23,667 nucleotides of DNA from Dokdonella_A sp039926025 (lineage in GTDB: Bacteria; Pseudomonadota; Gammaproteobacteria; Xanthomonadales; Rhodanobacteraceae), in NCBI GenBank assembly GCA_039926025.1, contig JBDSXV010000136.1, positions 1 to 23,667 on the forward strand. Reading direction: 5' to 3'. Shown one piece after another: positions 1-5,589 of this stretch (positions are counted from its first letter, which is position 1; each line of letters begins with the position of its first letter). Both the position numbers and the translations under genes were made by a program. The notes under the pieces were generated by a model. That model was given only the letters and a program-made list of their open reading frames with translations, was not told the DNA's origin and ran no database searches.

Positions 1-111
1 GCGGCCGGTTTCCTCATCCAGGAGATTGTCGAACCCGCCGATCCCGCGGGCGTCGTGCCGCTGTCGCTGCTGCTTCGCGCTTCTTTACAAAAAGCGTACG
101 TCGAGCGCTGA
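1..111 (+). CDS. C-terminal end of an unrecognised protein (5' end outside window)
   Basis: Reading from base 1 in frame 1 there are 36 sense codons and then TGA at 109-111. The visible residues include a stretch reading GFLIQEIVEPADP and end in LLRASLQKAYVER. The I-x-E-I-V-E-P-A-D run faintly recalls the end of acyl-CoA carboxylase carboxyltransferase subunits (D-V-I-D-P-x-D), but this is too short to assign and the rest does not match what I know of that family. The frame is open to the window edge and its codons are GC-rich at third positions, so I take it as the real 3' end of a plus-strand gene. Function unknown. Confidence 0.4.
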   Translation, partial: AAGFLIQEIVEPADPAGVVPLSLLLRASLQKAYVER

Positions 112-143
112 ACTCCATCGAATCTTCAGCGCACTACCCGTAG

Positions 144-503
144 ATGCTGACTTCGTTCGGAAATTCCGACGCCAAATCCGCGGACCGCACCACGCGCGCG
201 CTCGAAGCGGACCTGTGCACGCACATTTTCACCGCTTCGGCAGCGCTGGTCGGCGTCTGCCTGACCGTGATCGGCCTGATCCACGTCGTGACCGCCACCA
301 CCAAGGTCGGCACCATCGCGGACGACTTGCTCGCCGGCGACGCGACGCTTTTCATGGTTGCGTGCGTGCTCTCCTATTGGGCACTGCGCGCGCGCAACAT
401 ACGCCGCATGCACCGCCTCGAACGCACCGCCGATGCGACCTTCCTGATCGGCCTGCTGCTCATGACCGTTGTCTGCGGCGTGGTGACATGGGCGATACTG
501 TAA
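144..503 (+). CDS. Small three-helix integral membrane protein, hypothetical
   Basis: The product is 119 residues. Three hydrophobic segments are visible, near residues 27-47 (TASAALVGVCLTVIGLIHVV region), 67-82 and 98-118, with a basic loop (RARNIRRMHRLER) between the second and third. That arrangement suggests an inner-membrane protein with the basic loop in the cytoplasm. I do not recognise a named family, although small proteins of this layout (acidic N-terminus, three helices, basic loop) are common in proteobacteria. The ATG at 144 has no strong ribosome binding site, but it is the first start in the frame that precedes helix 1. The gene ends 4 bases before the convergent UbiI-type gene, and the codons look like those of its neighbours. 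Confidence 0.7.
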   Translation: MLTSFGNSDAKSADRTTRALEADLCTHIFTASAALVGVCLTVIGLIHVVTATTKVGTIADDLLAGDATLFMVACVLSYWALRARNIRRMHRLERTADATFLIGLLLMTVVCGVVTWAIL

Positions 504-507
504 AGAG

Positions 508-1788
508 TCAGCGCTCTGGCCGACCTGCCGCGATGCCACCGATTAACTGCTTCAAAGGCCCAAGGCGGTCGACGACGGCGAGCGCTGCGCCGCGCAGCGC
601 GGCCATTGCCGAATTGTTCGCGAAAAACACACGCCCCAACGCATCCAGCCCGTTCGCCGCCAGCGCATTTTCACTGCGCCTTTCACGTTCGTAGCGTCGA
701 ATGACATGGTGTGCACCAATATCGCCGTTGCATTCGCGTGCGGCGAGCACCACGCGACGCAGACACGCAACATCCCGAAAACCGAGATTCATCCCCTGCC
801 CGGCCAACGGATGCACGACGTGCGCTGCGTCGCCGGTGAGTACGCATCGGCCTGAGACATATTTTTCCGCCAGTCTCATCCGCAGCGGAAACGCGGCGCG
901 TGCGGTGGTCGCGGTAATCGCTCCGAGGCGGAAATCGAACGCACATCCAAGTTCGCTGCGGAACGCATCATCATCGAGCACGACGACGCGCGCAGCTTCA
1001 GCTTCAGGCAGCGACCAGACGATCGAGCAACGCCCGTCCGCCAGCGGCAGGAACGCGAGCGGTCCGCCGGGCTGGAAGCGCTGCCATGCGGTGCCTTCGT
1101 GCGGGCGTTCGGTTGCGACATGCGCGACGACGGCGCGCTGTCCATAGTCGCGGCCTTCGAATGCGAGACCGAGCATCTTGCGCACCGATGATTCGGCACC
1201 TTCGGCTGCGATCAGCACTTTCGCACGCAGGCGCGTGCCGTCGGCGAGCGTCGCGACGACGGCATCGGCGCCATTTTCGATCCCGCTGACTTCGGCGGGA
1301 CAACAGATGCGCATCATTGTGGGAGCGGCTTCAGCCGCGAAGCTCGCCTTTCGGACAATGCAACCAGCTGATGCATCGCGGCTGAAGCCGCTCCCACCAG
1401 AAGATCCGTCGCCTTGCAGCGCCTGCCACAGCGCGTGCTGGATCAGTTTGTTTTCGACGATCCAGCCCAGCGCTGCTTCGCCGCGATCGGCCGCGTCGAA
1501 GGTGAGGGCGCCGGGCGCGAGTGCGTCCCATACGTGCATGCGACGGTACGGGCCGCTGCGCGCGGCCATGATGGATGGCCAGACGCCAAGGCTGTCGAGC
1601 AGATCACGCGCATCGGGTGCGAGTGCGACCACGCGCAAGTCGACGTCGTCTTCGGCACGCCAGGGTTTCGGTTCGTGCGCTTCGACGAGTGCGACATCGA
1701 AGCCGTCGCGTGCGAGCGCGAGCGCGATGGCACCGCCAACCGCGCCTGCACCGACCACGATCGCATCGAATTCTCCACGACGATTCAT
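508..1788 (-). CDS. UbiI/UbiF-type FAD-dependent monooxygenase of ubiquinone biosynthesis, carrying an in-frame REP insertion
   Basis: This 426-residue protein belongs to the UbiH/UbiF/VisC/COQ6 flavin hydroxylases, which add a hydroxyl group to the polyprenyl-benzene ring of ubiquinone precursors at the inner membrane. Seen in the sequence: a Rossmann FAD motif near residues 11-17 (VGAGAVG), the middle D-G motif region (AAEGAESSVRKMLG), and the second FAD motif TGDAAHVVHPLAGQGMNLGF. That last motif resembles E. coli UbiI/UbiF (GDAAHTINPLAGQG) more than UbiH. I cannot say which ring position it modifies. Its ATG overlaps the stop of upstream ubiH by 4 bases (ATGA), so the two are probably translationally coupled. 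Oddity: residues about 128-159 are encoded by a REP inverted pair, making the protein longer than the usual family length of roughly 390-405 residues. Confidence 0.9.
   Translation of the reverse strand: MNRRGEFDAIVVGAGAVGGAIALALARDGFDVALVEAHEPKPWRAEDDVDLRVVALAPDARDLLDSLGVWPSIMAARSGPYRRMHVWDALAPGALTFDAADRGEAALGWIVENKLIQHALWQALQGDGSSGGSGFSRDASAGCIVRKASFAAEAAPTMMRICCPAEVSGIENGADAVVATLADGTRLRAKVLIAAEGAESSVRKMLGLAFEGRDYGQRAVVAHVATERPHEGTAWQRFQPGGPLAFLPLADGRCSIVWSLPEAEAARVVVLDDDAFRSELGCAFDFRLGAITATTARAAFPLRMRLAEKYVSGRCVLTGDAAHVVHPLAGQGMNLGFRDVACLRRVVLAARECNGDIGAHHVIRRYERERRSENALAANGLDALGRVFFANNSAMAALRGAALAVVDRLGPLKQLIGGIAAGRPER
1319..1398. repeat. REP inverted pair inside the UbiI-type coding sequence
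   Basis: The left arm at 1319-1344 begins gtgggagcggcttcagccgc. The right arm at about 1371-1398 is its inverted counterpart, ending ggctgaagccgctcccacc. The arms flank about 26 bases of unique sequence and can form a long hairpin. The same element occurs outside genes at 15768-15833, 15935-15997 and 19864-19890. REP units of this sequence class are known in xanthomonads and pseudomonads and are mobilised by RAYT (REP-associated tyrosine transposase) proteins; no RAYT gene lies in this window. On the minus strand the whole pair is translated without a stop. Confidence 0.9.
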
Positions 1789-2996
1789 CGCAGCAGACTC
1801 AAGGTCGGTACATCGCCACGGTAACCCATGCCGCGCAGCGCGAAACGACGCTTGAGGGGTGCAATGCGGTCGAGCGCGTGAAACCCCAGTGAACGCAGCA
1901 TGCGCATCGGCAACGCCTCATTGCCCATCGAGCGCACGAGGTCGTCGCTGAACGACGTGGTCGCGTCACGGTCTTCCTTGCGCCGTTCGACGTGGCGCGT
2001 GAGCAGCGCAGCATCTCCCGGATCGGCATTCGATGCCTCCGCCTCGCGCAACAATTCGGCCAGGGTCAGTGCATCGCGCAAGCCGAGATTGAATCCTTGC
2101 GCACCAATCGGGTGTACCGTCTGCGCGGCGTTGCCGACGAGAACGGTGCGTTGCGCGGTCGTGCGCGCAGCGAGTACACGCGCAAGCGGATATGGCTTGC
2201 GCTTGCCCGGGCGCGTCAAGCGACCCGCGCGATAACCGAACCGCTCGTGCACGAACGCGATGAAGGCGTCATCGTCGAAGGCGGCGACATCGTCAGCGAA
2301 CGCTGCCGGCACGCTCAGGACGAGTCCGGCACGTCGCTCACCCAGCGGCAGCAGCGCGACGGGACCGGAGTCGGTGAAACGTTCATACGCGGTGCCTTCG
2401 AGCGACTTCTCGGTGGTCACCGTCGTCACGAACACCGATTGCTCATAGTCGTGACGCGTGGCGTCGATACCGAATGCACCACGCACGAAGGATTCGGTGC
2501 CGTCGGCGCCCACCAGCAGACGCGTTCGCACATGTCGGGACGCGTCGCCGCTGCGCAATTCGACGTCGACCCGGTCGGACCCGGCATCGATCGCCATCGC
2601 GCGCGCCGGTGCAATGCGCGCGAGATCGCGGCAACGATCGAGCCGGTGCAGGAGCGCATTACCGAGCTCGCGCGCCGGCAACACGGCGCCGAACGCCGGC
2701 AGGCGGAGTTCGGCGGCATCGAGCCTGACCGCGCCGAAGTCGCCGCGGCGGCTGATGTGGATGCGCCGGATCGACGTCGCCGCTGACGCTGCATCGAGCA
2801 CGCCCAGCGCCTCGAGCGCATTCACGCTCGCGCGGGCGAGCGCCAGGTTGCGTTCGTCGTAGCTCGGTTGCAGGTCGACGCGGGGCGGCGCGGCTTCGGC
2901 GAGCGCAACGCGCAGGCCGCTGCCGTCCAGTGCGATCGCGAGGCTCGCGCCGACCAGGCCGCCACCGATGATGAGGACATCGAAGTCATCTTGCAT
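1785..2996 (-). CDS. ubiH: 2-octaprenyl-6-methoxyphenol hydroxylase-type FAD monooxygenase (UbiH)
   Basis: The product is 403 residues from ATG 2994-2996. It starts MQDDFDVLIIGGGLVGASL, which holds the FAD-binding GGGxxG motif. The longer open frame to 3101 adds 35 residues of low-quality sequence before this motif, so I reject it; a GGCAGG stretch lies about 10 bases before the chosen ATG. UbiH-like traits are VGNAAQTVHPIGAQGFNLGL (E. coli UbiH has VGNAAQTLHPIAGQGFNLGM), the IHISRRGDFG segment and GKRKPYPL. One small difference is GAQG where the family usually has AGQG. The enzyme hydroxylates the ring in ubiquinone synthesis at the cytoplasmic face of the inner membrane. It is the promoter-proximal gene of a two-gene unit with the UbiI-type paralogue, overlapping it by ATGA. 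Confidence 0.92.
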   Translation of the reverse strand: MQDDFDVLIIGGGLVGASLAIALDGSGLRVALAEAAPPRVDLQPSYDERNLALARASVNALEALGVLDAASAATSIRRIHISRRGDFGAVRLDAAELRLPAFGAVLPARELGNALLHRLDRCRDLARIAPARAMAIDAGSDRVDVELRSGDASRHVRTRLLVGADGTESFVRGAFGIDATRHDYEQSVFVTTVTTEKSLEGTAYERFTDSGPVALLPLGERRAGLVLSVPAAFADDVAAFDDDAFIAFVHERFGYRAGRLTRPGKRKPYPLARVLAARTTAQRTVLVGNAAQTVHPIGAQGFNLGLRDALTLAELLREAEASNADPGDAALLTRHVERRKEDRDATTSFSDDLVRSMGNEALPMRMLRSLGFHALDRIAPLKRRFALRGMGYRGDVPTLSLLR

Positions 2997-3086
2997 GTCG
3001 CCATGATACCTGCCGGCCATACGCCAGCGGCGCGCGTCACACGCCGCATGCGCTAAACTGCAAATCCGCTCGACCGGAACCCGATC
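2997..3086. promoter_or_regulatory. Divergent intergenic region between ubiH and the BtuM-like gene
   Basis: Only 90 bases separate the two divergent starts, so promoters for both directions must lie here or inside the genes. A TAAACT hexamer at 3054-3059 on the plus strand is a reasonable -10 candidate for the BtuM-like gene, 28 bases before its ATG. No convincing -35 is present at the right distance. The space is too short for a cobalamin riboswitch, which normally needs about 200 bases. Confidence 0.3.
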
Positions 3087-3734
3087 ATGACCGCATCCCA
3101 ATCCAGCCTGTCAACGTCCTGGCGCATCGGCATATTCGCCATCCTTGCGCTGGTGATGGTGGCGACGCGCTCGCATCTGCTGAACGACCATTTCTTCCCC
3201 TTGCCGGATGCGTCGTGGGCGGTGTTCTTCATTGCCGGGTTCTATCTGCGCGGTTCCGCCCGCTGGGCGTTTGCAGCATTGATGGTGCTTGCGGTTGCGA
3301 TCGACTATGTCGTCATCAGCAGCCAGGGCCTGGGTTTCTGGGAGCACTACTGCGTGTCACCTGCCTACTGGTTCCTCGTGCCCAGCTACGCTGCACTGTG
3401 GTTCGGCGGCTCGTGGCTGCGTTCGCACCATGCAGGACTGCACGTGCGTGAACTCGCCCTGCTGATCGCCAGCGCGATCGTCGTGACGAGCGTCTGCTAC
3501 GTGATCTCGAACGGCAGTTTCTACTGGCTGAGCCAGAGTTGGGTCAACGCCAATCCGAACGCGCCCGTGCGCAGCTTCGGCGGCTGGATCGAGAATCTCG
3601 GCGACTGGTATTTGCCGTTCGTGCGCACGACGCTGATCTATGTCGGCGTCGCCGCGGGATTGCATGTGGCGACGATCGCCGCGCTCAAGGCGCTGGGCGG
3701 CGGCGCGAAGTCTGCGCAGTCGAGCAAGCGCTGA
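3087..3734 (+). CDS. Predicted vitamin B12 transporter, BtuM-like six-helix membrane protein
   Basis: The product is 215 residues with six hydrophobic segments, near residues 14-27, 43-54, 58-78, 92-110, 121-140 and 180-205. It has no signal peptide and ends in a short basic tail. Six helices, about 210 residues, and the cobalamin adenosyltransferase gene directly downstream fit BtuM, the solitary ECF S-component-like B12 transporter studied in Thiobacillus denitrificans. That protein uses a conserved cysteine to bind cobalt and remove cyanide from cyanocobalamin. Here Cys89, in HYCVSPAYW between helices 3 and 4, is a natural candidate for that residue. Family membership is my inference from layout, cysteine and context, not from an alignment. 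Alternatively it is an unrelated membrane protein. The start ATG follows a weak GGAA, and the gene diverges from ubiH. Confidence 0.6.
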   Translation: MTASQSSLSTSWRIGIFAILALVMVATRSHLLNDHFFPLPDASWAVFFIAGFYLRGSARWAFAALMVLAVAIDYVVISSQGLGFWEHYCVSPAYWFLVPSYAALWFGGSWLRSHHAGLHVRELALLIASAIVVTSVCYVISNGSFYWLSQSWVNANPNAPVRSFGGWIENLGDWYLPFVRTTLIYVGVAAGLHVATIAALKALGGGAKSAQSSKR

Positions 3735-3760
3735 GGGGCGGCTCTATCGCAACCAACACC

Positions 3761-3800
3761 ATCCCCACCCAACCCTCCCCTTGAAGGGGAGGGCTAAAGG
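3761..3800. repeat. Dispersed palindromic repeat, CCCTCCCC family
   Basis: The core at 3773-3793 is a perfect inverted repeat with 10-base arms (ccctcccctt and aaggggaggg) around one G. It is preceded by atccccacccaa and followed by gctaaagg. The same element recurs in the opposite orientation at 19896-19930 and in degraded form at 15698-15727. It fills most of the 72-base gap between the BtuM-like gene and pduO and ends next to the pduO ribosome binding site. The hairpin could act as an mRNA stability or attenuation element; that is inference. Confidence 0.8.
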
Positions 3801-3806
3801 CGAGCA

Positions 3807-4367
3807 ATGGGCAATCGTCTTTCCAAGATTTACACACGTACCGGCGACGACGGCACGACGGGCCTCGGTGACGGCACGCGCGTCGCAAAGGATTCGGCGC
3901 GCGTTTCCGCGTACGGCACCGTCGACGAATTGAACAGCGCGATTGGTGTCGTGCTCGCCTGCGAGATTTCGTCGCAAATGCGCGAAGTGCTGACCCAGAT
4001 CCAGCACGAGCTGTTCGATCTCGGTGGCGAGTTGTGCATTCCCGGCATGGCGATGGTGCATGACATGGACATCGATCGTCTCGAACAGGTGCTCGACTCG
4101 TTCAACGACGACCTGCCGCCGCTGAAGGATTTCATCCTGCCCGGCGGTGGCATGGCGGCAGCGCACTGTCACATGGCACGCACGATCTGCCGCCGCGCCG
4201 AGCGCGAAACGATCACCCTCTCGCGCCAGGACGATACGGTCCGGCCGCAGGCGACGCGCTATCTCAACCGGTTGTCCGACCTGCTGTTCGTGCTTTGCCG
4301 CGTTCTTGCCCGCGCATCCGGGCATGGTGAAGTGCTGTGGCAACATGAGCGGCGCAAGAAGGCCTGA
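3807..4367 (+). CDS. pduO: Cob(I)alamin adenosyltransferase, PduO type
   Basis: The product is 186 residues. It transfers the adenosyl group of ATP to cob(I)alamin, making adenosylcobalamin in the cytoplasm. Family marks in order: the ATP-binding N-terminus YTRTGDDGTTGLGDG (residues about 9-23), AYGTVDELNSAIG (36-48), FILPGG (near 111), CRRAERE (near 130) and the C-terminal YLNRLSDLLFVLCR with its conserved Asn and Asp. The length is normal for the family, which is a trimer of helical bundles. The start MGNRLSKIYTRTG is typical, and AAGGCGAG lies a few bases before the ATG, just after the palindromic repeat. With the BtuM-like gene upstream it forms a likely B12 uptake and activation unit. 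Confidence 0.95.
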   Translation: MGNRLSKIYTRTGDDGTTGLGDGTRVAKDSARVSAYGTVDELNSAIGVVLACEISSQMREVLTQIQHELFDLGGELCIPGMAMVHDMDIDRLEQVLDSFNDDLPPLKDFILPGGGMAAAHCHMARTICRRAERETITLSRQDDTVRPQATRYLNRLSDLLFVLCRVLARASGHGEVLWQHERRKKA

Positions 4368-4373
4368 GCGCGC

Positions 4374-4580
4374 ATGAAGGCGACTTCTTCCGCCGCGTCG
4401 CTGCAGCCGTCCGCTGAGAGCCTTTTCCAGGCGCGGGCCTTCTCCTTCGTCCACGAACACGAGGTCGCCCGGAAAACGTCACGACGCGGCGCAATTGGCT
4501 CGCTCGCCGATGCGATTGCGGGCGAAGCGCCTGCTCTTGCCGCGCTCGGCCTGCTCACTGAAACCCTAAGCACAGAATGA
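4374..4580 (+). CDS. Possible small ORF of 68 codons between pduO and the deacetylase gene
   Basis: ATG at 4374 is 6 bases after the pduO stop, and the TGA at 4578-4580 overlaps the ATG of the downstream deacetylase gene. The ORF therefore fills the gap exactly in the manner of a coupled operon gene. The product has no signal peptide or membrane segment; the first part is Ser/Ala-rich and the last third is Ala/Leu-rich and helical in character. I recognise no family. Third-position GC, counted by eye, is about two thirds, lower than the clear genes around it. It may be a real small gene, a remnant, or chance. Confidence 0.3.
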   Translation: MKATSSAASLQPSAESLFQARAFSFVHEHEVARKTSRRGAIGSLADAIAGEAPALAALGLLTETLSTE

Positions 4581-5500
4581 GCGTCGCGCTGTACACACAC
4601 GCACGTTGCCTGGAACATGATCCAGGCCCTGGCCATCCCGAGTCGCCGGCGCGCCTCGCCGCGGTGCTCGCGGCGCTCGACGATCCGCGCTATGCGCTGC
4701 TCGAACGAATCGACGCGCCGCTCGCCACCCATGCGCAACTCGCTCGCGTACATCGCGTCGAACTGATCGACCAGATCCTGGCCAACGTGCCCGACGCGGG
4801 GTGGTTCCGTCTCGACGCCGATACCGTGATGTCGCCAGCGTCGGCCGAAGCGGCGCTGCGTGCCGCAGGCGCCGTCTGCGCCGCGGTAGACGCGGCGATT
4901 TCAAACATACGTCCGCGCGCGTTCTGCGCCGTACGGCCACCCGGTCACCATGCAACACCGTCGACCGCAATGGGCTTTTGTCTGTTCAACAGCATCGCGG
5001 TTGGCACCGCGCATGCGATCGCGCGGCACGGTCTTGCGCGCGTCGCGATCATCGACTTCGATGTGCATCACGGCAACGGCACGCAGGACATTTTCTGGAG
5101 CGATGCGCGCGTGCTCTATGCGTCCTCGCACCAGTGGCCCTTGTATCCGGGCACCGGCGCGCGGGGGGAAACCGGCGCCGGCAATATCATCAATGCACCG
5201 CTTGCGGCGGGCGCGGGCTCGAAGGAATTCCGCCAGGCCTACGAAAGCATCGTATTGCCCGCACTCGAGGCGTTTTCACCCCAACTCGTGATGATCTCGG
5301 CCGGCTTCGACGCGCATCGGCTTGACCCTCTGGCAAATCTTGACCTCGACGCCGGCGACTACGGCTGGGTCACCCGGCGCCTGGTCGACCTCGCCAACCG
5401 GCATGCCCAGGGCCGTATCGTTTCAAGCCTCGAAGGCGGCTACAGCCTTACCGCGCTGCGCGAATCGACGGTGGCACACGTCGACGCGCTGCTGGAATGA
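4577..5500 (+). CDS. Histone deacetylase family protein (zinc amidohydrolase)
   Basis: The 307-residue protein covers one complete arginase/deacetylase fold. Catalytic and zinc residues are all present: RPPGHHA with the His124-His125 pair, DFDVHHGNGTQ with Asp162 and His164 as zinc ligands, SAGFDAHRLDPL with Asp245 as the third ligand, and EGGYSL with the transition-state Tyr289. Bacterial members of this class II-like group remove acetyl groups from small molecules such as acetylpolyamines, or from proteins; the substrate cannot be read from sequence. There is no signal peptide, so it is cytoplasmic. Its ATG overlaps the stop of the small upstream ORF, and it probably shares the transcript of the pduO unit. 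No strong ribosome binding site is visible, which fits translational coupling. Confidence 0.93.
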   Translation: MSVALYTHARCLEHDPGPGHPESPARLAAVLAALDDPRYALLERIDAPLATHAQLARVHRVELIDQILANVPDAGWFRLDADTVMSPASAEAALRAAGAVCAAVDAAISNIRPRAFCAVRPPGHHATPSTAMGFCLFNSIAVGTAHAIARHGLARVAIIDFDVHHGNGTQDIFWSDARVLYASSHQWPLYPGTGARGETGAGNIINAPLAAGAGSKEFRQAYESIVLPALEAFSPQLVMISAGFDAHRLDPLANLDLDAGDYGWVTRRLVDLANRHAQGRIVSSLEGGYSLTALRESTVAHVDALLE

Positions 5501-5589
5501 GCCTCGCTGGGTCGCAGTGCACGCGCAAACGTACGCACGACGAGTCAGACGACTAGAATCGGCGATATCGCAAGTCGGATGGAGACATC

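Noticed and set aside
2997..3086. Possible cobalamin riboswitch before the BtuM-like gene
   Set aside because: Only 90 bases are available and no B12-box-like sequence or the needed extended fold is visible.
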